Source: Heterotrichella gracilis
Lineage: Eukaryota > Sar > Xanthophyceae > Tribonematales > Xanthonemataceae
DNA length: 64,000 nucleotides
Reading direction: 5' to 3'
Assembly (NCBI GenBank): GCA_032358255.1
Contig: JAULBX010021298.1
Location: forward strand, 1 to 64,000
Shown here in pieces: positions 1 to 11,421 of the stretch. Position numbers and translations under genes: made by a program. Each line of letters begins with the position of its first letter. Position 1 is the first letter of the stretch. The notes under the pieces are model-generated. The model was not told where the DNA came from and ran no database searches. It worked only from the letters and a program-made list of their open reading frames with translations.

Positions 1-1085
1 TTGTAATCATAATATATGTTCCTTGATACTCTGATAAATGTCAGATATTGCACTGGGGCAATATACCAATCGTATCATCATTCAACATTGCCAAACATTT
101 GCACAATGTTGTGCCATACCTCAAAATGCATCACCTCGCAAGCTGTAGCAGCGCTGGGCGCCTGAAGAACAGCCTCAGAGCCCTCGGAGCATTATGCTCC
201 ACCCAAATCCATCCAGCTCAGATGGCATGCAATTGTAATGGCGTTGTGGCTTTGGAACTCCAAAGGTCAGGTACCTGGCCAGCGGCAGCACCGGCTGCTA
301 GCCACCTACTACCCAACATAGTTCAAGTAGGCTGACACTTACCCTTGGGCCAGAATGGTACGTGGTCCCCCTGGCAGGTACAGCCTTCAAGCCTCCAAGT
401 TGGCCTGCCCTGGGGCTGGCCACCGCTGCCATGGCGGGGAAAATCTCACAGCCAGCTCTCTGGAAGGCTGGCAACCACAGACTGGGTGCAAGCAACATCA
501 TGTACGCACAGCTCAGTGATCTGCAAGCCCCAACAACATGGTTGCAACGTAAGATGTTCGGCTGGCTGTGCTTCTGCAAGTGACGCATGTTGCTACAGTC
601 ACTGCGCCATGCTGATGATTTGGGTGGTTGTTACAGTAGACTGCGCAGGTACAAGTTGGTAAAAGTAAATTGGGACCGGAGCTCTAACAAAATTATCGCA
701 ATAAGCTCTCATACATACCCGGGATCCATGCAAACTACTCTCTACTAAAGAGTAACAATTGTACATGCCACAACAAAAACAATAGAGCCGTGTCCGTCCC
801 GGTGAAAATCATTTCCTGGTACTGCCAGGTGAAGCTGATGGTCAAAAAGGCGCTGCTAGCATCCCAGGGTGCCTCCAGTTGACCAAGACCTGGCCTGGAC
901 TTGCGTAGTGTTACTTGAGTTACAGCCACTGTCTGTCGCCACAGCTGTCGTTGTTGCAGTGAGCCATCCACGCTGCTGAAACTGTGCCAATTCCCAACTG
1001 ACAGGTGCCAGGCTGATGACTGCGCCACCCGCCACCACTGGACCAGCTGTGTGACAATGGCGTGTACCCACATTCTTACAACACG
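1..1085. other. Left-edge spacer, no gene supported
   Basis: Open frames here are short, lack family resemblance and show no convincing splice-site framework. The right end would contain the 3' untranslated region of the AP-1 sigma gene that reads leftward and stops at 1086. Confidence 0.5.
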
Positions 1086-2632
1086 CTATCTCCTGTCAGT
1101 AATTCCCTGCTTTGCATTTTCCACCAGTTGATCTTGTCCCTCTATCACCCGCACGATGGACTGCATCATGGAAATCAAAACAATGTCAACAGCAGGTAGT
1201 TGCAGGCTGATAGCAAGATGGCCTGCAACGGGCCACCAATCTCATGAGCAGGTAGGCATGTCCATAATCCACAAATCGGTAGAAACGCCATGCGATATCG
1301 ACAAGCTGCACCTCACCTTCTTGCTTGGCTCTTGTAGTTCGCCAGCAAGCAAAAGCTCGTCCAGGATGAAATACGCCTTGTGGAAGTTGAAGATCAAGTC
1401 CAACTGCAGCAAAAAGGGGCATTGTCACGATACGTGCAGGATACTTGTTCAGTGGGTGCTTCTCAATACACAATATGCAAGTACCCTACTTTGCATTAAT
1501 TTTCCCAGTCGCATTTGTCAAATTCACTGTTTATAGCCGGACCTACAGTGGAGGCCAAGCTTCACAATACAATCTACAGAAAAGCTCCCTATTTTTTTGC
1601 TAGATTGACAATATTAACAAGCATCCAGCAAAATAGCCAGACTTGTGAAGCAATGCAATCAGTAGCTTCACGCACTTGATTACTATCTTCAAACAAGAAC
1701 CGATATTTTGGGCAGTGGAAATTATGGCTGTCAGTTAGGCTTTACTAATAATTGGGAAACATTGCAATACTACAGTTGTCGAATTTAACTTGTAATACTC
1801 GCCTCGCAGACGTTGCCAAAGTATCTGTCAAGCACCTCAACGAACGAGTGGATGATCTCCAACGTGATGAGCTCATTATCCTCTGCATCGATGCCAGCTA
1901 CAAAGTACAAGCTGGCATACCTGCAAACAGACCGAACGGTCTATACACATATCAAATGCAAACAGTGCATATCAAGCATGTGGGCCGCCAATATGAACTG
2001 GCATCATGGCGGATCAGAAACTCATGCTGGGTACTGCACCATCGAACACCCGCAAGACGGCACACAATTTACTGCAGCACATGGAGGCCACGGCCAAAAC
2101 CTTGTAATTAGGCATGTGTGCAGCGCCAAATACCGCTTCTTCCAAGGCAATGCCCGGGAAGCATTGCGCTTCTCCCCACCGAACATGTCGCCAGTGGGCC
2201 AATAGGTGGTATAAATAATGCCAAGCAACAACTGCTTGGCGCCACATGTGCAAGACTGAATGCTACTCTGGCTGTATTGCTGGAATGCATGCAACTAAAT
2301 TATTACCAATTGGCCATGGTAAGGCACTCCACTACAAGGATCCCGCGCACGTGAACAGGAATGGTCCTTACCTCTTGTACACCACTTTCATGTCTTTCCA
2401 TTCCAGGAAGTTGCACAGCTTCAGGTTCCGTGCTAGCACAAGGGGTGTGATGTCTTTGATCCACTTGGCTCGCTCCTTCTGGGGCATTGTTGTGTACCAC
2501 TTGCTCAACCGCACTTTGCCTTGGCGGCTCATGAGCAACATGAACTTGACCTGCAAAAGCACAGGCACTGGTGACCAGGTGAAAAAGTTGGCAGCGCTGC
2601 ACAGGCGGTTCTAAGACAATGCTTACCGCCAT
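1086..2632 (-). CDS. AP1S: AP-1 clathrin adaptor complex sigma subunit
   Basis: Small (sigma) subunit of the AP-1 adaptor complex, which acts at the trans-Golgi network and endosomes to recruit clathrin and sort cargo. Five exons on the minus strand: 2632-2627, 2550-2372, 1920-1803, 1403-1317 and 1160-1086, giving 154 residues (family about 155-160). The longin-type fold is recognised from [15 protein letters not shown] near the start, then [40 protein letters not shown] and [20 protein letters not shown]. Phases match at all junctions. Exon 1 encodes only Met-Ala before a GTAAGC donor. The intron after exon 3 appears to use a GC donor (GAG|GCGAGT). The C-terminal exon ([19 protein letters not shown]) is the least conserved part. 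AP-1 rather than AP-2 is inferred from overall similarity. The gene is head-to-head with the FET-like gene about 970 bp away. Confidence 0.93.
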
Positions 2633-3605
2633 CACGCCTGTGTATGCAGCACCAGCACCTGCAGATCCTGTGTCCCTTCCTGGTGCTAGAGTGTGCCTGC
2701 CACCGCACGTCCAAACTGCACAGACAAGGGAAAACTGTTGACATAGAGGGAGAGAAGCACAACCACTGCGGCTGATTGCAAATGAGCTTAAACCAAGCTA
2801 AACACCCTGACGCAAGGCCACTCAACGGTGTCCTGCCTGCACTTGCGCAACTCCAGATCATCACTCTGCCAAACAGGACATCCATTCATAGCAAAATTGC
2901 AGGGTGAAAAGACACCCACAGGCAGATATCTGTTGCGAGCCATCCAGTGTGGCGCTGCGCCACTGGCGCAGCTCAACAACCACCCAGTGGGGTGCATGCA
3001 TTGAGTTGCCAAAACCTGTCTCGTTTTTTGAGGAACCAGTATCCTGCACCATGCCCATGCCCAGTCTGTTTCCAGCATGTAAGGTGGCCAAATATATACC
3101 TGCTGTGCCTTGCCTTGCTCCAGCAGTAGGGTACCAGCCAAAGGTGTCAACCCACTGAACACCTTCTACTACCTCTTTATCGCTAGACAAGCTTAGGACT
3201 TAGTGGGCTGGTGTGCGATCCGTAGCCTATCTCGAGTTCATACCACGGTTTAGGGTTCCTGCTTCAGGCACAGCTAAACTTGCTGACAAGCTGGGGTTTG
3301 GCTGGGATGCTAGTTTGAACGATGGGCAAAGCAGAGGCGTCCAGGACAGGGGAGGGCGGTGTTGCTGCCGACTGCAAGGTTATCAACAGTGCTGGTGCTC
3401 GAGATCAACGTCTCCTTTCCTTTCAACTTGTCTACTGACCAAGTTGTTCAATTGATGTCAGAGTAGTTGATGAGATGTCAGGCGGGGAGGTTGCCACCAC
3501 CTGATTGAGCGCGAAACAGCACCTGACTCTTGATCCTTGCAAGCAACCCCTGCCGTGCATTACACACAAAACTGGAATTTGTTTACGGCTGCTGTCACGT
3601 TCATC
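2633..3605. other. Head-to-head intergenic region (AP1S / FET-like gene)
   Basis: About 970 bp between two divergently transcribed start codons, so it must carry both 5' untranslated regions and probably both core promoters. No additional gene is supported. I see no clear TATA box at a diagnostic distance. Confidence 0.5.
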
Positions 3606-5378
3606 ATGTATAACGGAGCAGGAATGTACCCCCAGATGGGCGGGTTGGGCCAAGGCGTGCAGCCTGTTGGGATGGGCATGGGCGGGTATGAGGCTCCCGC
3701 AATGGGTGCCCAGGTCATGTACGACCAGGGCGCACAAGCCATGTTCGATCAGGGGGGGCAGCCTATCTACGACCAGAGTAGCGAGCAGGCTGCTTACGGA
3801 GGTGGTGGCGGGGGTGGCTTTGCTGCCCGGCAGCCTCGCAACGAGGATGGCTTTGTCGAAGGAAAACTGTTCCTGGGTGGCCTGGACAACAACACCACCA
3901 AAGACGGCCTGTACAGCTACTGCTCCCAGTGGTGAGTTCAAGTTGTGGTTCCTTGTGTGGTGGCGGACAAGCGAGTGTCCTGATGCACCAACCATCATCC
4001 TGTGATGCAGGGGAGAGCTGGCTGATTGGGTGATCATGGAGGGTCGCGGCTTCGGGTTCGTGACGTTTAAAGAAGCTCACTCTGCACAAGCCTTCCTGGA
4101 GGTAAGCAAATTCTCGTGGCTGTGGTGTGTGGTTTGTATGGTGTCCGTTGGGGTTTGCTCAATGCTGGTTCCGTTGCAGGTGCGGGAACACACCATCGAC
4201 GGCAAGAGGGTTGAAGCAAAAGCCGCGGTGCCCAAGAACTCGGGCGGCGGAAGCAGCTTGACAAGGAAGATGTTTGTGGGTGGCACGGTGCGGCGGCCTC
4301 CTGCTCTCTCATAGCCCTTGCCACTGCACCCAGCTGCATCATCATCACTGAAACGGTTTTTGGATGTTTGCAGGGTGAGTTGCCTGATGAAGAGTTCAGG
4401 GCATACTTTGAGCAGTTTGGCGAGATTGAAGACTCAGTGGTACGTTTAAGAAACACACAGCTCCAGAACTCGTTTGAATCCTACCAGGCCTCAGCCTGAA
4501 CACTTTGTCTTTGTGCAGATTATCAGGAGCAAGCTTGACAACAGTTCCAGAGGGTTTGGGTTTGTGACCTTCAAGGACGAGATGGCTGTGGAGAAGTGTC
4601 TTGTCATGCAGCACACACTGAACAACAAGAGGGTGGAGCTGAAGCGCGCTGTCCCAGAGGAGAAGTCTCAGGGTCCCCGCGGTATGGGAGGTGGTATGGG
4701 TGGCGGGATGGGCGGCGGCGGCGGGATGGGATATGGTGGCGGCGGCGGCGGCGGCAGTCGTGATGGCAAGCAGCCAGACTGGATATGCCAAGACTGCAAC
4801 AACAGGAACTTTGGCTGGCGTGAGGCCTGCAACCGTTGCAAGGTACCGTGTGCAGTCCTTCACGACCCCGGCACCTTTGCTTTTGCCTGGGTCCCCGGGT
4901 GTTGTGTATGCAGCTATTACCCCGGCGTTTTGGTCCGTGACCACAAGCCATTCAGCGGTTCTAATTTTTGCTTGCCTTTTTGGTGTAGGTTGCCAAACCC
5001 CCCAACGCCAAGCTGGCTGTCGGTGGCGGCCGCGGTGGTGGCGGTGGCGGTGGCATGGGTGGGGGAATGCAGGGCGGGATGGGTGGCGGCATGCAGGGTG
5101 GCATGCAGGGTGGCATGGGGGGCATGGGCATGGGGGGTATGAGCCCAGGAATGATGGGGATGGGAGGCTACGGTATGGGTGGGATGACAGGGTACGGCAT
5201 GCCCGCTATGGGCGGTATGGCAGGTGGCATGCAGGGCGGCTACGGCGGCTATGGGCAGCAGCCCGCGTATGGCCAGCAGCCAGGCTATGGCCAACAACCA
5301 GGCTATGGCCAGCAGCCAGGATATGGACGTGCCCCAGCACGCAACCCAATGCAGCAGCCCCGCTTCAAGCCCTACTAG
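3606..5378 (+). CDS. FET/hnRNP-like RNA-binding protein: two RRMs, RanBP2 zinc finger, GYGQ tail
   Basis: Probable nuclear RNA-binding protein of the hnRNP/FET type. Six exons: 3606-3931, 4011-4101, 4180-4287, 4374-4439, 4519-4842 and 4989-5378, 434 residues. A Gly/Met/Gln-rich leader (residues 1-75) precedes RRM1 (RNP2 KLFLGGL, RNP1 RGFGFVTF) and RRM2 (RNP2 KMFVGG, RNP1 RGFGFVTF). After a Gly/Met linker comes a RanBP2-type zinc finger, DWICQDCNNRNFGWREACNR (CX2C...CX2C with the Trp and Asn typical of RNA-binding members). A glycine/methionine-rich tail follows, ending in tandem GYGQQP repeats. RRM1 is short: only about six residues lie between its GEL strand and RNP1. The ATG at 3606 is the first in-frame ATG; the frame is open slightly upstream but without ATG. 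RRM plus RanBP2 finger plus Tyr/Gln/Gly repeats is the layout of FUS/TAF15 proteins. The role is inferred from the domains. Confidence 0.9.
5256..5326 (+). repeat. Coding tandem repeat, about 18 bp per unit (GYGQQP)
   Basis: Near the 3' end of the FET-like gene an 18-bp unit (GGCTATGGCCAGCAGCCA and variants) repeats about four times, encoding Ala/Gly-Tyr-Gly-Gln-Gln-Pro blocks. Third-position differences (CAACAACCA versus CAGCAGCCA) suggest the protein repeat is maintained rather than being a very recent DNA expansion. Confidence 0.85.
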
Positions 5379-6826
5379 GTACGCCCTCCTGACCCTTCTT
5401 GCTCTCCTTTCACCATGTGTCTAGCTGTAGCAGTGCAACGACCACCATAGATCACAGCACGAATGCAAACCCAGTGTACTTGGTGCAGGTAGCTACTAGT
5501 GGTCGTAGCCTCGGGTATAGCTTGATGCTCAGCGAGGATAGGCCTGCGTTACCAGGGAGCCACGTTCAGGGTGATAGTCAGCTACCGCTACTAGGGGACC
5601 TCTTCCCCTTCCAACCCCTAAGCGCAGTGGTGGTGTGATGAGGCAGTTAGGCAGTTATGGCTGTCTAGGCCATAGGGAGCAAGCTTACCGTCAGACAGCA
5701 GCCAGGAGGTTGTGCACCAAGCAGTGCCGCAGTAGCCTGTTGGGAGTGGGGTTATTGCCTGCGTTTGAGGGGTCCGCATGAAGCAGCCAGTGGGGGTGGT
5801 ACTTGGTGTCCGTGATGGATCAGGTCAGGGGTCAGCGGTGGAAGCGCTGTTGCAAGCCATACAGTCCTGCACGGTGCCACTATCTGCATGGTGTACTGGC
5901 ACCTAGCATGCTTGCCCGCACTCAAGCTGATGTACTGTATGGTCAATTAATGGGAGTAAGAGAGTTTGGTGTTTGGAGTCTGCGTTGTTATTAGCATGCT
6001 TTGTTGTTGGGTCACCTTCTTCAGCTAGCAAACTACGTACTACGTTGTGCATGTTAGCGTATGCTTTGCTTTTATATGTTACCTCAGAGTTTCATCCTTG
6101 CGCTTGTGTGAAGCAGTGCCTGCAGCTGTTTGCTGGTCGGTGTAGCAGCAGCTACTGGCTGGTGCTGACGTCCTTGTTGATGGCAATTACTGGTGTGTGA
6201 ATGATAGTTCAATGAAATGGTTTGTACGTGTCTACCTAGTGCCAATGGGCACCGCTTGTAACACTCACCACTTTGAACTCTTGGGAGCTGGGTGGAGCCA
6301 TGCACTCACCAGCAGCGATGCCGCCAGCTTGGACGTGATATCCACACGACTATGCAGCATTCATAACCTCTAGAGACCCCTCGAGGATTTGACACAGCAG
6401 TTTGCAACGGATAACCAACCTTGATTGTTTAGGCACGTGAACTCTGCATCTATTGTCGTGCGTGAGTGTGGTGGCCGTGGCACATTCATATTCATATATT
6501 ACCTAACTGGACCTCAAAGCCAGGCTAGTACATATTTGATTCAAATGCTGAGCAGGTGTGACACTGTGCATACGGCACGCTCTACTTCATACCATATATT
6601 TGACATAGATACAACGTAAAAGCGTGCTGGCCGCACACACAGTTCAGCTACAAGAATATGCATGCATGCATTGCATGCACTAAAATCGGTTTGAACAACA
6701 CAGTCACTCCCCCTCACGTTAGCAAGCGTACTTGTTCAAGTTACATATTCTGCACGACGCAAAACACCTTAGCTGTACTACCAGCCCACAACCCCATCGG
6801 TGCCGCACTTGCTCTCACCACAAAAG
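5379..6826. other. Spacer with FET-like 3' UTR and FKBP upstream region
   Basis: About 1.45 kb between two genes on the plus strand. No open frame here shows a recognisable domain or splice framework. A GCATGCATGCATTGCATGCA run lies at about 6659-6678, a type of short palindromic TGCATGCA tract that recurs across the spacers. Confidence 0.5.
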
Positions 6827-8157
6827 ATGGCGAAGCTCCATGGTACAGGGGTGCACCAGCGATACTTCACTTGCCCACCGCTGCAGCTAGCTGCTGTCAC
6901 TCGCCTACGACCAGCAAGGCATGGAGCTGTGACTGCCCAACACCAAGGGGTGCAGGTGGGCAGCACTGGCAACCCACTTTCGACCCCAGGCACCATGCCC
7001 TATTCCTCGAGGAGGGCAGTGCTGCTAGCGGGGTCAGTAGGGGCGCTGGTGGCGGGTTCCAGTGCTGCCACCCTATTGGCACGGGCTGACGACTTCGTGC
7101 AGACCCTGTCTGGGTTGCGCTACCTGGATGTCAGGTGCGGCTTGAATGTCACAGGCGTGGAACCAGAGGCACATGCCACCAGCAAGGAGGTGTGACTAGT
7201 GCTGAACTGATGCCAGTACAAACAGCATATGTGCAGCAAAGCCTCTTGCCAGCAGGGTGTGCGTATGGTCGAAACCCCCCCGCACCCCTTCACCCCGCAG
7301 GGTTGGCAGTGGTGTGCAGCCCTCCCCGGGGGACACCTGCGTCATCCACTGGTCCGGTTACACCAGTGGCTACCAGGGCAAACGCATAGACAACACATCA
7401 CTGAGAGACGAGCCATACGAGTTCGTGTTGGGAGGGGGCAAGGTGAGGAGGAAGTGCACGCCCACTCGAGAGCCCACCCACGGGGGGGCAAGCTACTCGT
7501 ATTGCTCCTCAGTCATGTGTTCACGTGTGGCTTCTGTTGGCACAATGTAGCTAGAGGGAAAATATAGCTTAAGTTGTGCCTTCATGGTGTGTGCATGTAT
7601 ATGCTATTGCGCTCCAGCCTCACCCCCCACCCCTCCCGTTGCAGACCATTGCGGGCATTGAGGAGGCTGTGCGCGGCATGGCTGTGGGCGGTGTGCGTCG
7701 TGTTGAGGTGCTGGGAGAGGTGCCCAGCCTTGGGTACCCGCGGGACAGGGAGCAGCGCTTCACCAACGGGGACAAAATATACACGTGCGTGGTTGAGGGT
7801 GGGGCCATACAGACCAGGGAGGGTTACCTTGCAGCCATCTGTTCCATGCAACTGTCTTCATGCAACTTGCAAGGGCGTTAACAGCCACGGCAAAGCTAGT
7901 ATTGTGTATACATCCACAATGGGGAGGGTTCTCTTGTATGTTGCCACATGGGCTTGAGGCCTCTTGAACCTCTTTAGATCCTACAACGCTGCCAACATAC
8001 CAACCCCCCTGGCAGGTACCGCTTTGGGCCCCAGCCCGCCGAGCTTGGGGGTCAGCGTGCGCTGGACTTTGTGCTGGACAACCCTACTCTGCAGGACTTC
8101 AACCGCAACCTCTTATTCGATATCAAGTTGCTGGCAGTGCGCAAGCCAAGGCAGTGA
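6827..8157 (+). CDS. FKBP-type peptidyl-prolyl isomerase, probably thylakoid lumen
   Basis: Peptidyl-prolyl cis-trans isomerase of the FKBP family. Exons 6827-7134, 7301-7442, 7645-about 7853 and 8016-8157 give about 266 residues. The N-terminus looks like a bipartite lumen-targeting peptide: a basic stretch, then SSRRAVLLAGSVGALVAG (a twin-arginine followed by a hydrophobic run) and a likely cleavage site near ARAD. The FKBP domain follows: PGDTCVIHWSGYTSGYQGK, then IEEAVRGMAVGGVRRVEVLG, YPRDREQRFTNGDKIY, and the C-terminal FNRNLLFDIKLLAVRKP strand. This matches the divergent plant FKBP16/17-type lumenal members. The junction between exons 3 and 4 is uncertain: the donor predicted by homology (exon end 7822) is out of phase with the acceptor at 8016. 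An in-phase GT at 7854 restores the frame but adds about ten residues. Catalytic activity is not assured, as many lumenal FKBPs lack it. Confidence 0.85.
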
Positions 8158-9966
8158 CATGGGCGGGTAGCGGAGTGGTGTGACTCGGTAGCAGATTGGT
8201 GTTGAACAGCAGTGGGGTAGTATACAGACAAGCAGATACAGGCAACCTCTTGCGAAAATGCTCTCCTGGAGGTGAAGGAGGTGGCCACCAGACGTGACGG
8301 CGTGTGTACGCTGTGGCAGCTAGTTGTGACTATGGCCTCTTTCTAAGCACAGGGGGCTTCAGAGTCTGTATGTATGCATACGTCGCAATGCTGGCCAATG
8401 ATATGCCCATCGGATGGCCGCAAGTGCCCTCGAGCGCAGGGTCACGACATCCATCGTTGAGGTATTTAGCTTCAAGGTAGATAATATTTCAGATTCATGA
8501 GGTTGTGCCCTCTTCTCCCTGTTCTTCCATTCTAGCTAGGATAGCCATCCCCAATGAGTCATGCCATGGCGACTCGGGTCGCGCTCCTTGGGCCATTTAA
8601 ACGGGCAGTTGTGATCACTGTCGACACTAAGTCTTGCCAAGTGCAGTGCCAATTAATGGCTTAAGCACTCAATTGACCATTACATGATTGTGCGCAGATG
8701 TCTGCAGCACAGTGACTCACAGTGACTAGTACTGCATGCATGCAATCAGTATGTCACAGTGCTCTACACCGTAGACGCAGGCTGAATTAGATCATCAAAT
8801 GAGCCCCCTTCTTATAGGCTTTTCTTGCTTCGTATTCAGTAATATATTTTAGCTTAAGGAATTCCCGCATGATGCATGCATGCCATGCCATCATGATCAG
8901 CGACGCCGCCGCGGCGGCCGCCGCCGCCGTATGATACCCTGGTGATGCCTGGCAGGCCCTGCAGGTGCCTGGCAAAGCCGCTGCGCAGCGCTGATAACCA
9001 TTATAGTATATTTATCACACCTATACTATGAGCTAGTAGCAAAGCTTTTAAATTAAGTTAATAAGATAAATGCTCACAAATGTGCCATGGCATGGCCATG
9101 CTAACACCGACGCCATCAGTTAGAATTCGCGCATGAACTAGGCCCTGCCAAGTCACCAATAATTAATATCAATAATCATTTTGATAGCATGCCACTGACC
9201 AAATGGCGATGCGGGTAACGATGTGCCACAGCCTGAGAACTGCTATGCATGTGCCATTGAATAAGGTATGAACCTCTTCAAAAACCGGTGGTGTGGTGCA
9301 TGGCGGGGGCAATAGGTGCTATTTCAATTCAGTCGGATAATGCGTGACCCTGAACCATGCATAGTGAACGGCGTAGAGCCACAGGCGATTGCCATCAACG
9401 TACCATGGCATAGAACACTCTTTTTGACAAGATGATGCTGTCGTGGATGTAAATGCCCGGCTCTACGCCATGGATGCAATTGCTTGGCTCCAAATACCAG
9501 CAGGTGTGAGTTGCCGCAGGTTGGCCATGCCCATGCAGGCAAACTGAGAAGGCTAGCCCAAGCAAGTGCTGCGTTGCCTTGCAAAACAATCCAGTGGTAT
9601 AAGTGCTAGCAAGCGCAACAAAAAAAATCACCTCAACACCAAAGAATGGACAAAACTTCTGTTATACAAACCTAATGAAGGTGCTCTTATTATGATAAAA
9701 GGACAGTCTCAACAAAGAAAACAGCACTGTGCAAAGTGCCCCATGGCTTTCGGGGTAGAAGTAGCATGTGTCGGAATTTGGCAATGTGATGTTGACACCT
9801 CTATATTGAAGTTGCTTCCTAGGTGGCAGTTCAGCGCCCATGACCTTGCCTGCAGCTGTTTGCATTCCATGACGATGGTGGTTGGGGGGCATGGCATGAC
9901 AGCCGAGCATGCGCATGCATCCAGACTCACGGCGGCAACCCCCTGTGGCCCTCCCCTGATGGCCCC
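8158..9966. other. Convergent spacer (FKBP / Nudix), AT-rich
   Basis: About 1.8 kb between two genes reading towards each other. It contains a 20-bp (GCC/GGC)-rich palindromic block at about 8900-8930, several CATGCATG tracts and AT-rich stretches. Short open frames at 9324-9631 on the minus strand have no family resemblance. No gene is supported. Confidence 0.5.
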
Positions 9967-11421
9967 CTATTGCTTCCTGAGTTTCTTGTGTATGACAGGC
10001 GCAAACTCCCTCTCCACCTGGCTGTACACATCCCGCTTGAAGTCCACCACATGCTCCGCCAGGCCTTCAAGCGGTTGCCATGACCATTCACTGAACTCAC
10101 GCTCACCACATGCCTCCAGATCAATCTCGCTGTCATCGCCATAGAAGTACATGAGGAACCTGAGACAGGGGGGCAGGGGGCGTCAGGGGTGACAAGAACC
10201 CCACATGCAAATGCAGCATGTGGCTGCACCATGCGGAATCCCATGCACCCGCCAATGCTTACACTGAGAATCTGGGTGTTGGTACATTACTGCAGTCATT
10301 GAGTCCTGCGCACCACATAATGCTCATGCTCCCCTCACCATTTTTGCGTCTGTCCCCTGAAGTTCACCCATGAGCCGCGCAGTTGGCAGCGTACCCGCGT
10401 GGGGAACTCATAATCAAGCCAGCGGTCCACCTGCGCCACAATGCGCGCGCTGCTCACGCCGGTCTCCTCGTGCAGTTCGCGTACAGCTGCCACCATTGGG
10501 TTCTCTCCAATGTCAATGCCGCCCTGGGGCATCTGCCACGTGCTGTGGATGTCATCGATGCGCCTGCAGGGATAGGAACATGGGGTGAATCCCAGCACAA
10601 CATCCACATGCAGGAGACCCAGGCGGGACATGCAGAAATGGTATCTTCATGACTCATGTAACATGAGTGACAGTAGTTCTGACCAATAGCAATGCTGAAT
10701 GCGCATCCAGCAGCTTAACTAGTTGCAGGCAGTTGCATGCCAGCGTTTCTTCACAACATATGCGGTAACTTCAGCTGCCCGATCACGCCATCCAGTTCTG
10801 CATCAAATTACAGATCATTGTAGCCTCAGCTGGCATTCACCTCACCTTGCCACAAACACCAGCCCATCCTTGTTGACCAGACACACCCCTACGTTTCGCC
10901 GGTACTCCTGCAGCACTAGGGTGGGCACAGAGCTGCCAGCAGCTTCTCTGCGTAACACACACACGCAGAGTTTGGCAAAGCGCCTATACTTATGGTCAAG
11001 CCCAGCCAGTTGCAGCCAACATATACTATCTCTGTACGCACGTGCCTCACAGGTGGCACAAGGGCATAGCGCCCGCAGTATGAAAGGGCAGAGTTGCAAC
11101 TCATGGCTTACCCAGGTGTCAGGCTGGTTGACAGCGCCGCTACAGTGTGACTGCCCCTGCATACGCTGGATCGCCGCCGGCTGCTGGTGTGTGGGCTGGG
11201 GAGGCTGCAGGGGCAACGGGCAGGTGTAACGCATGAGGGTTTGACTGCCTTCCAGTGACCCATATGGCACATGATAAATCGACTGCACAGTGGGAGGAGT
11301 CTACCAAGCAAGGGACATACATGGCACCAGCATGTGCCCACCTGAACCCCGCCTGTGCGTGCCCAGGTCTCCTGCTACAGTGTGGCAGAGGTCCTGGCCG
11401 CCCCATGTGCAAGGTGACCAT
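9967..11421 (-). CDS. Nudix hydrolase, RppH / plant Ap4A-hydrolase (NUDT26/27) type
   Basis: Nudix-superfamily pyrophosphohydrolase. Four minus-strand exons, 11421-11342, 10947-10846, 10563-10339 and 10159-9967, join in phase to 199 residues. The domain opens with YRRNVGVCLVNKDGLVFVAR, continues RRIDDIHSTWQMPQGG, and carries an intact Nudix box GX5EX7REUXEEXGU: GGIDIGENPM...RELHEETGV at about residues 85-107. The conserved REXXEE glutamates needed for Mg2+ binding are present. The later part (FLMYFYGDD, FSEWSWQPLEGLAEHVVDFK, YSQVEREFAPVI) matches the bacterial RppH and plant chloroplast/mitochondrial diadenosine-polyphosphate hydrolase group. The first exon (MVTLHMGRPGPLPHC...) is Arg/Pro-rich and acid-poor, consistent with an organelle transit peptide; it is chosen because its ATG, GTGGGC donor and phase fit exactly, but it has no homology support. 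Confidence 0.88.
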
